Below are positions 1-7,880 of a stretch of DNA of 64,000 nucleotides, in pieces. The stretch is from Planomicrobium sp. CPCC 101110. Lineage in GTDB: Bacteria; Bacillota; Bacilli; Bacillales_A; Planococcaceae. The stretch lies in the NCBI RefSeq assembly GCF_007859395.1, contig NZ_VOHD01000003.1:851028-915027 (forward strand), in the 5' to 3' direction. The position numbers and the translations under genes are program-made. Position 1 is the stretch's first letter. Every line of letters starts with the position of its first letter. The notes beneath the pieces were generated by a model. That model saw only the letters and a list, made by a program, of their open reading frames with translations, was not told the DNA's origin and did not search any database.

Positions 1-1
1 A

Positions 2-274
2 CAGATTATTGAAGCAATTCTAACAAAGAGTGCAAGTGTAAAATCTGTCAGTAAAACAAATGAGATGCTTGCAGTGCTAGGGGCGAGCATGTCAACAAAT
101 ACGGATTTTAATGATATGAAAAATCTTTTAATTAACCATGCAGATGTACGAAAAAATGTAACCAGTTATAGGATAAAAGGTGATGGCAACATGTTAAATA
201 GCATCTATTATTTAATTATATCTAAAGAGGAAATTTCGAAAGTTCATGAAATGATAAGTGATATAAAATTTTAA
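2..274 (+). CDS. 3' end of an unidentified gene (partial)
   Basis: The reading frame is open from base 2 and stops at 272-274, so about 90 C-terminal residues are present and the start lies outside the window. An internal ATG at 65 has no ribosome binding site and is probably not the start. The visible residues are mixed hydrophilic and aliphatic, with no transmembrane segment, no cysteines and no motif I recognise. Base composition is strongly AT-rich, like the next 2 kb. A good hairpin terminator follows 13 bp after the stop, which supports this being a real gene end. Confidence 0.55.
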   Translation, partial: QIIEAILTKSASVKSVSKTNEMLAVLGASMSTNTDFNDMKNLLINHADVRKNVTSYRIKGDGNMLNSIYYLIISKEEISKVHEMISDIKF

Positions 275-286
275 TAAAAGCTTTAT

Positions 287-326
287 CAAAGCTCCACTTT
301 CTAATTTATAGAGAGTGGAGCTTTTA
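287..326 (+). terminator. Rho-independent terminator
   Basis: An inverted repeat (AAGCTCCACTTTCT with AGAGAGTGGAGCTT) around an ATTTAT loop is followed by a short T run. It closes the partial gene upstream. Confidence 0.8.
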
Positions 327-485
327 CTATTAAGTTACAGATTATTAATTCGAATCTAGGTCAAATGTTGTGATTAATAAAAATATGCTAAGTATATATA
401 ACTCTATTGAGTTTTAAATGTTTATAAGAAAATAAAAACAGGTAAGATAAAAAAAACAAAAGATACATAAATAAGAGGTGTTCTT

Positions 486-629
486 ATGTGGATAATTTTA
501 TCAATAATAAGTGTAATTCTTTTAACAGTAGTTTTTTCATTAGTTAGCACAAGTTCTCACGCAGAAGTGATAAGCGAAAGACAGCGAGAAGAATTGAGAT
601 CTAAAAAATATGATAAAGGTCTAAATTGA
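486..629 (+). CDS. Small single-pass membrane or secreted peptide, 47 aa
   Basis: This ATG-started frame of 47 codons has an AGAGGTG Shine-Dalgarno sequence five bases upstream. It encodes about 20 hydrophobic residues, then SSHAE (which could be a signal peptidase site), then a charged tail rich in Arg, Glu and Lys. I do not recognise a family. The combination of RBS, hydrophobic N-terminus and charged C-terminus suggests a small membrane protein or a secreted peptide, but the ORF is short and in AT-rich DNA, so chance is possible. Confidence 0.4.
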   Translation: MWIILSIISVILLTVVFSLVSTSSHAEVISERQREELRSKKYDKGLN

Positions 630-1188
630 CTAAATAGAAACCTAAATTTTGAAAAAAATCTCTAGTTTAATAGAATATTTTTTGAGTTTGGTAATATTAT
701 CTCAGCTTAATGCTTAGATAGAAACTATATGTTTCTACCATGCAATGACATAGTATCTACTAAATGAAATGGTACCTTTATATGATTAATGTATATACCC
801 AATGGTGTGACATTTTTTATAAGAGGTATTTTTTATATTCTTTAATATTTTTTAGCATTATGAGTTTAAAGAGCAAAATTTCTATCTATAAATATTGTTT
901 TAGTTAAGGACAATTTAAGACTGCTTGCGGCGGAGGTAGTTGTACAGGCTGAAAAAAAGGAACTGAGAAAACTTTTAGAAAAAAGATAACTCATAATGGA
1001 ATTGAAAAGATTTTAATTTCTTATAATATTAAGGAATTTTAGGCAAGAAATTAATTCATTTTTGTTAGGTTTAACTAATAATATAAATTTGTTTATCTAG
1101 CCTTTTATAAAATACAGAAGATAAATTATATCTTTAATTTTTTTGAAGAAAATAATGATTATATAAAACTGATTGGGGGAATAGATTT
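630..1188. other. AT-rich intergenic stretch with a gene scrap
   Basis: No complete gene is visible. A plus-strand frame ending with TAA at 987-989 encodes a helical tail (LLAAEVVVQAEKKELRKLL), which reads like the C-terminus of a decayed protein; it has no start codon. The remainder is AT-rich with no clear hairpin. Confidence 0.3.
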
Positions 1189-2151
1189 ATGATTAAATTA
1201 GCTAAAATTTATATTATATTGATAGTTTTATCAATCAGTGCTATAGAAACAAATGTAGACTTTACTCAAAAATCATTTGCTGCTACATCAACTAATGTTA
1301 AAAAAAAGTCTGATGAGTATATAATATATTCTTTTTTTAAGAATAATTCGGACACGAATACTGGAATATATGTATCGACTGATGGAGAAAGAATCAATAA
1401 GATTAATAAAAAAAAATTAAATCTTGCTAATTTACGTGATCCGTCAATTACTTTTTTCGGAGGATGGTTTTTAATTGCTTATACAGGATATAATCCGCAA
1501 GATTTTAAAATTTCAAAGTCAAAAGATTTAATTAATTGGACTACAGAAGAAATTGACTTAAATTTATATCAATCTGATTACAATAAGATATGGGCTCCAG
1601 AATTTTTTGTAGACGGCAATAAACTTTATGTTTTGCTTTCTAATCGCGAAGGTGCTGATATTAAAGATATTAAAGGAAAAAGCATACCAAAGTTTAAACC
1701 ATATATTACGGAATGTCTCGATATTAAGAGTTTAAAGTTTTCAACACCAAAACCTTTAAAATTAGACAACGGTAATAAAATTGATCCAAGTATGATTAAA
1801 CATAAAGGCGAATACTATATGTTCATTAAAAATGAATATGATAAAAAAATAGAATTATGGAAAAGTAATAGAATAACAGGAAAGTATAAAAAAATTAGCA
1901 ATAGTATTGAACCATTATCTAACACAGAAGGTATTTCGATTATTAAATATAATAAAAAATTTTATTTATATGGTGATAGCTTTGAAAATGACGCAGGAGT
2001 CTATTATTTTACTACAAGTACAGATTTAATAAAATGGAGTGCTAAAAAGAAATTAAAGGCACAAGAGCGCATTAGGCATGGTAGTGCTTATGTAGTATCT
2101 AACAAAAAGGCGAAAGTTAGTGTTAAGAATTTTATTAATATGGAAAAATGA
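1189..2151 (+). CDS. GH43-like secreted glycoside hydrolase (five-bladed beta-propeller)
   Basis: This 320-residue protein starts at an ATG preceded by TTGGGGGAAT. A hydrophobic N-terminus (residues 5-20) suggests export. The body shows repeated propeller-like blades and the three acidic residues expected of GH43/GH32-like enzymes: Asp84 in LRDPS, Asp199 in KIDPS and Glu247 in NTEG, plus RHGSA near the end. These families cleave arabinan, xylan or related glycans, but the substrate cannot be told here. Sequence is much more AT-rich than the hexuronate cluster at 42-56 kb, consistent with horizontal acquisition. It stands alone, with no operon partner. Family is fairly sure, activity inferred. 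Confidence 0.65.
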   Translation: MIKLAKIYIILIVLSISAIETNVDFTQKSFAATSTNVKKKSDEYIIYSFFKNNSDTNTGIYVSTDGERINKINKKKLNLANLRDPSITFFGGWFLIAYTGYNPQDFKISKSKDLINWTTEEIDLNLYQSDYNKIWAPEFFVDGNKLYVLLSNREGADIKDIKGKSIPKFKPYITECLDIKSLKFSTPKPLKLDNGNKIDPSMIKHKGEYYMFIKNEYDKKIELWKSNRITGKYKKISNSIEPLSNTEGISIIKYNKKFYLYGDSFENDAGVYYFTTSTDLIKWSAKKKLKAQERIRHGSAYVVSNKKAKVSVKNFINMEK

Positions 2152-2741
2152 TTATTTGTGTAGTAGAGCATATTAATTTTTAAAAAGGTGCGCACTCCAT
2201 TTGTAGTGATAGTTAGTTAACAAGTTTAGCACTTTGGATAATTTATAATGATGTGTTAATATCGATAAATTAAAATAAATTTAAGATTGTTATCTTTTCT
2301 CTTGGAACCTCTAGTTATGAACCACTTATAACAAGTAGTAAATATTTCTGTATTGATGGACAGGTTATTGGGGTAGTTAAAGAAGTAAATTGAATTAAAT
2401 GAACTGATGGCTACGTCTAGGAACCTTTTAGTTTCCGGATGTGGCTTTTTCTATGTCTGTTTTTTAGAAGTTTATAAAGAAACATATAAAAGCGTGTAAA
2501 AGTTTAGAAAGTTATAAAGAAACTTAAAAGTGGAGGTAAAAGTACGAAAGTTTCATAAGAAAAAAAGAGGCTGATTGAGGTGGCTAATCACGGAACTTTA
2601 TTCTTCGATAAAATTGAAAAACTTTCTTTGCGGACGCAAGCAAAGCGGCTTCAAGTGCAACGATATTATCGAAATTTTCTTTCCAATTATGCAATATATT
2701 ATGGTAGAGTAAGGAAATACAAAAAATAAGAGGTGACCCAT
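2152..2741. other. Intergenic region with gene scrap, terminator and degenerate repeats
   Basis: Bases 2274-2393 contain a start-less plus-strand frame of 39 codons (ending GQVIGVVKEVN) that looks like the tail of a lost gene. A terminator follows at 2410-2452. Bases 2461-2560 hold imperfect repeats of a purine-rich phrase (roughly AGTTTATAAAGAAAC). The remaining 180 bp lead into ilvA; I looked for a T-box (GGTGGNACCRCG) and did not find one. Confidence 0.4.
2410..2452 (+). terminator. Rho-independent terminator
   Basis: GCTACGTCTAGGAA pairs, with G-U pairs and one mismatch, with TTTCCGGATGTGGC and is followed by TTTTTC. It probably terminates transcription from the GH43-like gene or the scrap after it. 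Confidence 0.6.
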
Positions 2742-4031
2742 ATGGCTAGAAACAACATCGAAGAATTGGAAAGGAAAGCAACCTCGTCAAAAGTATCCAT
2801 TGAAGAGATCATAGTGGCGAATCAAGCGCTCAAGGACGTTGTGATCAAAACGCCGCTGCAGCGAAATGAACTTCTTTCTGTCAGGTACGGCTGCAATGTC
2901 TATTTGAAACGGGAAGATTTGCAGGTGGTGCGTTCATTCAAGTTGCGCGGGGCTTATAACTTCATCCGCAGCCTGTCGATAGAAGAACGAAACAAAGGCG
3001 TTGTTTGTGCCAGCGCCGGCAACCATGCCCAAGGCGTTGCGTATTCCTGCTTTGCGCTGGGAATTGAAGGAAAGATCTTCATGCCGCTGACAACCCCAAG
3101 CCAAAAAGTTTCCCAAGTCAAGCGCTTTGGCGGCGATCGCGTATCGGTCGTCCTTACAGGAGACACGTTTGACGATGCCTACACAGCGGCTGTGGAATCT
3201 GGTGCAGCCGAAGGAAAGGTGTTTGTCCATCCTTTCGATAATAACCTGGTTATCGCCGGCCAAGGTACCGTGGCAGTGGAAATCCTAAACGACATGCAGG
3301 AGCCGGTCGACTATGCATTTTGTGCTATCGGCGGCGGCGGGTTGGCGTCTGGCATCGGAACGTATTTAAAAGGAATCAGCCCGTCCACGAAACTGATCGG
3401 TGTTGAGCCTGCGGGAGCTGCCAGCATGAAGGCATCGCTCGACAGGGGCCAAGTGACCCGTCTCGATTCCATTGATACATTTGTCGATGGCGCAGCTGTT
3501 AAACAGGTCGGCGAGTTGCCAGTAGCCATCTGCAGCGGCGTTTTGGATGATATCGCCCTTGTACCCGAAGGCAAAGTCTGCACGACCATCCTGCAGCTGT
3601 ACAACGAAAACGCGATTGTAGCGGAACCGGCGGGTGCCTTGTCGGTGGCGGCGCTGGATTTCTATCAAGAAGAAATCAAAGGGAAAAATGTGGTATGCGT
3701 CATCAGCGGCGGCAACAATGATATTGAGCGGATGCAAGAGATCAAAGAAAAATCGCTCATCTATGAAGGGCTGAAGCATTATTTTATCGTCACGTTCCCG
3801 CAGCGTGCCGGCGCACTGCGCAAATTCATGGACCAAGTTCTAGGCGAGCAGGACGACATCACGCATTTCCAATACACAAAACGGACCAACCGCGAAGCAG
3901 GCCCCGTCATCGTCGGCATTGAACTGAAGAGCCGGGAAGACTACGTGCCGCTTCTGAGAAGGATGGACGAAAACGGATTTCCTTATAAGGAAATCAACAA
4001 TGATCCGATGTTATTCAACTTGCTGATTTAA
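2742..4031 (+). CDS. ilvA: Threonine dehydratase (deaminase), biosynthetic type
   Basis: IlvA converts L-threonine to 2-oxobutanoate and ammonia with pyridoxal phosphate, the first committed step of isoleucine synthesis, in the cytosol. The 429-residue product has the PLP-lysine motif SFKLRG (Lys67), the SAGNHAQG loop and the phosphate-binding GGGGLASG. After about residue 330 there is one ACT-like regulatory domain, as in the short Bacillus form. The ATG at 2742 is chosen because AGAGGTGA sits at the right distance; the in-frame GTG at 2733 lies inside that Shine-Dalgarno sequence. The gene is monocistronic. Its higher-GC coding style differs sharply from the AT-rich genes upstream. Confidence 0.95.
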   Translation: MARNNIEELERKATSSKVSIEEIIVANQALKDVVIKTPLQRNELLSVRYGCNVYLKREDLQVVRSFKLRGAYNFIRSLSIEERNKGVVCASAGNHAQGVAYSCFALGIEGKIFMPLTTPSQKVSQVKRFGGDRVSVVLTGDTFDDAYTAAVESGAAEGKVFVHPFDNNLVIAGQGTVAVEILNDMQEPVDYAFCAIGGGGLASGIGTYLKGISPSTKLIGVEPAGAASMKASLDRGQVTRLDSIDTFVDGAAVKQVGELPVAICSGVLDDIALVPEGKVCTTILQLYNENAIVAEPAGALSVAALDFYQEEIKGKNVVCVISGGNNDIERMQEIKEKSLIYEGLKHYFIVTFPQRAGALRKFMDQVLGEQDDITHFQYTKRTNREAGPVIVGIELKSREDYVPLLRRMDENGFPYKEINNDPMLFNLLI

Positions 4032-4036
4032 TCAGG

Positions 4037-4135
4037 GAATCTTCTTCTGAAAAGATCTATAAGGCGCTTAGGTAGAAGCCGGAGTATGAATTGGAAGCAA
4101 TTATTGAAAGTGCTCGGAAGTGGCATTCTAAGTAA
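4037..4135 (+). pseudogene. galE: 3' remnant of a UDP-glucose 4-epimerase gene
   Basis: About 32 codons in one frame read like the C-terminus of GalE (in that family: SSEKI..ELGWKPEY.LE.II..AW.WHSKHP). Here the frame gives SSSEKIYKALR, a TAG stop, then KPEYELEAIIESARKWHSK and TAA. The TAG at 4073-4075 falls exactly where the family has a conserved Trp, consistent with TGG to TAG. Only six bases separate it from the ilvA stop, so the rest of galE was deleted. Identification rests on remembered family consensus. Confidence 0.6.
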
Positions 4136-4178
4136 GTAGACAAATTAAAGTGTGAACTAATTATTTTCGATGAAATTG

Positions 4179-4228
4179 AAAAAAGCATCCGCTTTCCTAT
4201 AACTTCTAGGAACAGCGAATGCTTTTTT
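4179..4228. terminator. Bidirectional terminator between ilvA and the minus-strand operon
   Basis: AAAAAGCATCCGCTTTCCTA pairs with TAGGAACAGCGAATGCTTTTTT. A and T runs on both flanks allow termination from both convergent genes. Confidence 0.8.
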
Positions 4229-4251
4229 ACTTTGTAAAAACATGGCCACTC

Positions 4252-4686
4252 TTATATTTCAATCACTCGATTGCCTTCAATCGTTTTTGTTAATTGGTCC
4301 AAATTAGCAAAAGGACTAGTGGAAACAATTTTACTCAGTCCCTGCATTCCTGTACTAATTAATTCCTTGTCGTTTTCTTTAAGTCCTTTGTCAATAATCT
4401 CAAAAGATTTATTGATTACGGCCTTTCTTTCATTGAAAAGTTGTTCGAAGATATAGCGGTAAAGATCATATTTTTTCTCGATCTCTGTTAAGAGAAATTC
4501 TTTTTGGGCTTGGATTTTTGCGAGTTCACGTTCAGTAACTTTGTGTTCTACATAAGCATCCGTTAGTTTAGAAAATATATCTACTACGTCAGCATTCGGG
4601 AGTACATGAGAAACTTCATTTAGCCTCTTTAAGGCTTGAGAAGAATTCTTTTTTGATGAACCCTTGGATAATTCAAACATAATCAT
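4252..4686 (-). CDS. Small coiled-coil protein, second gene of a two-gene operon
   Basis: The 144-residue product is helical and charged, with a predicted coiled coil around residues 40-110 (heptad-like KIQAQKEFLLTEIEKKYD) and no membrane segment. The start at 4686 overlaps the TGA of the upstream gene as ATGA, and GAAGAGGAG within that gene is its Shine-Dalgarno sequence; a second ATG lies two codons later. This overlap means the two proteins are made together. The family is unknown to me. It probably binds or regulates the glycine-rich partner. Confidence 0.75.
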   Translation of the reverse strand: MIMFELSKGSSKKNSSQALKRLNEVSHVLPNADVVDIFSKLTDAYVEHKVTERELAKIQAQKEFLLTEIEKKYDLYRYIFEQLFNERKAVINKSFEIIDKGLKENDKELISTGMQGLSKIVSTSPFANLDQLTKTIEGNRVIEI

Positions 4687-5612
4687 TGCTCCTCTTCTTC
4701 GAAAACTTTTGTGTCTATTAAAAGTGCAAAGTTGCTTGCAATGCCGCCGATGTAAGCAATGTTTTCGTAATCTTTCTTTGAAAAGTAATTTCTTCTCAGC
4801 AGTGTTTTCCGCATCCATTTCACGGACCTGGATATGAACGGCACTCTATATATTTCTTTGAAAACTTTTTGGAACTCTTCTTCAAAAACTTGATTTGATT
4901 TCTCTAAAGAGAGGATCAGTTCTTCGGAGCGCTTGTTTATTAAGTCCATTTTTAATATATTGGCTTGGACTTGATCCATCAACTTTATCACTTCTGCCAT
5001 ATTCTTTTCAATTTCAGTAATTTTTTTATTGGCTTGGATATGACTGATAACTCCAGTTAATGCAAGAGCGGGAATCGCAACCAATCCTCCGATAACTGCA
5101 GTTCCTGCTGCCATGCCGCCACCGCCAGCAGCTAAAGCGCCGCCTCCAAACCATGCCAAAGTAGCATTTGTCGCTGCTGCTCCGGATAGCCCGGCTAATG
5201 CAGTTCCAGTTGAAGCGGTTCCAAAGGTCGAAGCCAAAGCCCAGGCGCCGACCGCTGTGCCTACACCGGTGGATAATCCTTTAGAAGCGTTCATTGCCAT
5301 GGTGCCGGCTGTGATTGTTGCATCAATTTGATTGAAATTGGCTGTACCCATACTATTCTCAAACTTTTGGTCAACGATATCTCGTTCTTTGCTTTGAAGA
5401 TTTTTAGAAAGCTTGCTGATCTTTTTAAGGGATTTAACTGCAGCGATTTTAGCTTCTATCACTTCTTCTAATTTGTCATTTACTTGTATCCTTTTGTCTT
5501 CCATTTTAGCGTGTAACTGCTGATATTTACTCTGCAAATCATCGTTTTCTTCAATTTTTCTTTCGATTCTTCCATGCGCTCCAAAACTAACGATATTCTT
5601 TAAAACTCCCAT
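4683..5612 (-). CDS. Coiled-coil protein with a glycine/alanine-rich hydrophobic core
   Basis: In this 309-residue protein an N-terminal coiled coil (about residues 15-90) is followed by a long Gly/Ala-rich hydrophobic segment (about 105-195, containing LSGAAATNATLAW and GGGALAAGGGGMAAG). A second coiled coil (about 195-245) and a basic C-terminal region follow. Similar glycine-rich cores occur in uncharacterised bacterial proteins. The helix-hydrophobic hairpin-helix order resembles alpha-pore-forming proteins, which is only an architectural analogy. The start has AAGGGGAAG upstream. It overlaps the downstream small coiled-coil gene by four bases. Confidence 0.75.
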   Translation of the reverse strand: MGVLKNIVSFGAHGRIERKIEENDDLQSKYQQLHAKMEDKRIQVNDKLEEVIEAKIAAVKSLKKISKLSKNLQSKERDIVDQKFENSMGTANFNQIDATITAGTMAMNASKGLSTGVGTAVGAWALASTFGTASTGTALAGLSGAAATNATLAWFGGGALAAGGGGMAAGTAVIGGLVAIPALALTGVISHIQANKKITEIEKNMAEVIKLMDQVQANILKMDLINKRSEELILSLEKSNQVFEEEFQKVFKEIYRVPFISRSVKWMRKTLLRRNYFSKKDYENIAYIGGIASNFALLIDTKVFEEEEQ

Positions 5613-6035
5613 TGATTAACTTCCCCTTGCCTTAGTAGTAGCACGCAAAGCTATAAGATTTATGTGTGTAGTTTAGCCTATTATAGTTTACATATTCTTC
5701 TTTTAAAAGAGGTATTAGAAATAATTGGTGAAACGTGTTCCTGTGCTGGAAAAAAATTAATAATTAACTGCATTGCATAGGAATAAATCTCTTTCTAATA
5801 AACTTGATGGCTTTTGGAGATGATTTTTTGTTTTTGCAATTAACATGAGTTGTCCCAATTTAACGGCATACAAAATATTAGTGAAAATATGCTGTTTTTT
5901 TTTGATTTTTTCAACCAGCGTGTTCCATTAATTTAACCAGCTTTTAACCTGCTGGGTCTAGTATTCGTCTTAACAATGGAAAGACTGGGGCCATAAAGAG
6001 CCAACGGGATCCTTCAAAGGAAAGAGGCTAGGACG
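5613..6035. other. Intergenic region upstream of two divergent units
   Basis: It must contain the promoter of the minus-strand coiled-coil operon, not identified. It also contains the PhoP-like repeat promoter (5911-5964) that serves the plus-strand acyltransferase. No ORF with a ribosome binding site is seen. Confidence 0.5.
5911..5964 (+). promoter_or_regulatory. PhoP-like direct-repeat promoter (site 1 of 5)
   Basis: TTAACC at 5933 and 5944 (11-bp period) is followed by TAGTAT at 5959, which starts 15 bp after the second repeat. A further half site TCAACC at 5911 is in phase two helical turns upstream, and a weak one lies at 5922. The geometry is identical to the sites at 56276, 59864, 62059 and 63667. 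Confidence 0.7.
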
Positions 6036-6995
6036 ATGGGAGACTTGTATGTTGATCAAAGCTTTGGCCGGCTGCATGAAGCGATGGAAAACGGGACGTG
6101 CGAGGTGTTTGATTTCTTTCATGCCTTAGGAACGGTGAAGCATGTATTTATCAAGCGGGAGATTCCAATCAGGATGGGCGGAAAGGCTTTCTATGAAATT
6201 GTGACGCCTTGTGGATATGGGAGGCCGATGATTGCCGGCTGCAAAGAAGGCGATATACGGAAGTTGGTTTATGAATTCGCGCTTGCATTTGAACGGTACT
6301 GCAAGGACCACCATATTGTCTGGGAATACGTGCGTTTTCATCCGGTGATAGGCAATGCGGAAGCGTTTGCCGACTGCTATGATCTCCATTATATCGGCGA
6401 AGCATTCGGTACCGATCTGCAGGGGTTTGCAGATCCGGTGCAGGAGGAGTTTTCCGAAAGTGCTAAAAGGGCTGTCTGGAAAGCTTTAGAGGCAGGCGTC
6501 GAATACCGGATTACGGAAAAGCCGAAAAATCTCCACCAGTTTCATAAGTTCTATTCTTCCTTTGGTGGAAAAGGCGAAAAGAAATTTAAGGCCGACTTTT
6601 TTTGGGAATGCGGGAATTCATTTCGCGAGCAGATTGTGCTTGTGGAAGCGGTGTACAAAGGGCAAGTGATCGGCATGGGTTTGAACTTTCTTGCCAATAA
6701 TATTTTGCATACTCATCTATTTGTGGTCGATCCTTCTTCTTGCTATCTATCACCGGAACATGTCATGCACTTTGGCCTCACGTTATGGGGAAAAGAGCAG
6801 GGCGTGGACCTCCTGCTCGATGGCAGCTGGCTGATCGATCCTAAAGCAACCGGCATGCACATCTTCAAAAAGCAATTCAGCCAGAACACCAGCTTCAAGT
6901 ATTGCATCGGGCAGCGGGTGTGGGATAGAGAGGTTTACCGGAAGTTATACGGCGTTGCGGAAAACGGGGAGACGGATGTGTATAGTTTTGCTTAA
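6036..6995 (+). CDS. FemAB/BioF2-like GNAT-fold acyltransferase, paralogue 1
   Basis: The 319-residue cytosolic protein resembles the FemAB-like GNAT proteins found in exopolysaccharide clusters. It has the early block YEIVTPCGYGRP, then VWEYVRFHPV around residue 95-105, and a C-terminal acyltransferase-like half (QIVLVEAVYKGQVIGMGLNF). It is clearly homologous over its whole length to the protein at 59959-60948. Such enzymes transfer aminoacyl or acyl groups to cell-envelope glycans; the substrate here is unknown. The ATG at 6036 is preceded by AAAGGAAAGAGG. It is monocistronic and driven by a PhoP-like repeat promoter, as is its paralogue. Confidence 0.75.
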   Translation: MGDLYVDQSFGRLHEAMENGTCEVFDFFHALGTVKHVFIKREIPIRMGGKAFYEIVTPCGYGRPMIAGCKEGDIRKLVYEFALAFERYCKDHHIVWEYVRFHPVIGNAEAFADCYDLHYIGEAFGTDLQGFADPVQEEFSESAKRAVWKALEAGVEYRITEKPKNLHQFHKFYSSFGGKGEKKFKADFFWECGNSFREQIVLVEAVYKGQVIGMGLNFLANNILHTHLFVVDPSSCYLSPEHVMHFGLTLWGKEQGVDLLLDGSWLIDPKATGMHIFKKQFSQNTSFKYCIGQRVWDREVYRKLYGVAENGETDVYSFA

Positions 6996-7276
6996 GTGCC
7001 AGCGACTAATCATTTATTTCCTATGGCCGATCGAAGCTGACGAGGAAAACCTGGAATGTACCGGATTGTAAAGGTAAAAAGATCTAAAGGTTGTATACGG
7101 CTATTGTTTTGGCCGAAGTAGAAAAAGAGGCTCATTCTATCGACCGGAATTGAGCCTCTTTTTTAGCTGCTATTACAGTTCGTAACAGGGAAAGTTATAT
7201 CGAGTTATGGTTAAATTAATCAAAAGAATCGATAAGGTTGGACGTGGCATTTTAAATGAAGAAATTGCTTTTTCAC
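6996..7276. other. Intergenic region before darT
   Basis: It contains the terminator at 7122-7165. A 27-codon frame at 7207-7290 (ATG, no clear RBS) overlaps the darT start in another frame and may be the scrap of a preceding gene. Nothing else is supported. Confidence 0.4.
7122..7165 (+). terminator. Rho-independent terminator
   Basis: AAAAAGAGGCTCA pairs with TGAGCCTCTTTTTT; it lies 127 bp after the acyltransferase stop. Confidence 0.8.
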
Positions 7277-7867
7277 ATGACTCATATTGAAAATTTACAG
7301 TCGATCTTTAAAAATCAAGGCTTACTAGCTTACTCAGAACTAGCATCACTAAACAAAACCTAACAGGATATCGCTAATGCAAATATTCAAGACCGGCGAT
7401 CGACTACACTTGTTCCGCTTGCGCCGGGTGGCGTTCTACATGAATATGTCCCTTTCTATTTTGCACCGCGCTCACCTATGCTATATTCGGTGAAGCACAG
7501 TGGAGTGGATTAACAGGACATCGTTTATCTGGTAACCGATACCGTAAAAGTAGAGCAAGGGAATTTGCCTTATCTATTTACAGATGGGCACGCGATTATG
7601 TACATAACAGAATTTTACTCGCAATTGAGTGATTTGGATAAAGTGGATTGGGCCATCATGGAAGATAAGTATTGGGGCGATACGGAAGAAGATCCTGACA
7701 GAAAACGAAGAAGGCAAGCAGAATTTCTAATTCATCGCCAAGTACCGTTATCTGTTATTGCGGGGTTCGGCGTTATGAACAACCTAGCAAAGGGAAAGGT
7801 TGAAAACTTATTGAACTTTTATCAAATCGACAAGCCAGTATTTATACGCCCGCATTTTTATTATTAA
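7277..7867 (+). pseudogene. darT: DarT DNA ADP-ribosyltransferase toxin, two in-frame nonsense codons
   Basis: DarT enzymes ADP-ribosylate thymidine in single-stranded DNA and are neutralised by DarG. One uninterrupted 196-codon frame gives MTHIENL at the start, DIANANIQDRRS (the NAD-binding Arg region), YVPFYFAPRSPMLY and RRRQAEFLI with the catalytic-type Glu149, all in family order. TAA stops occur at codon 29 (7361-7363) and codon 79 (7511-7513), with no frameshift. An ATG at 7256 in the same frame is an alternative start; neither has a good RBS. The toxin should not be made at full length unless the stops are read through. The antitoxin gene follows 13 bp later. Confidence 0.85.
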
Positions 7868-7880
7868 GGAGGTGAATAGC

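Noticed and set aside
2560..2741. T-box riboswitch in front of ilvA
   Set aside because: No T-box GGTGGNACCRCG-like sequence and no specifier-loop layout could be found in the leader.
2934..3836. Several minus-strand frames inside ilvA
   Set aside because: They are shadows of a well-identified gene, with no RBS and no family features; the same applies to antisense frames in the other high-GC genes.
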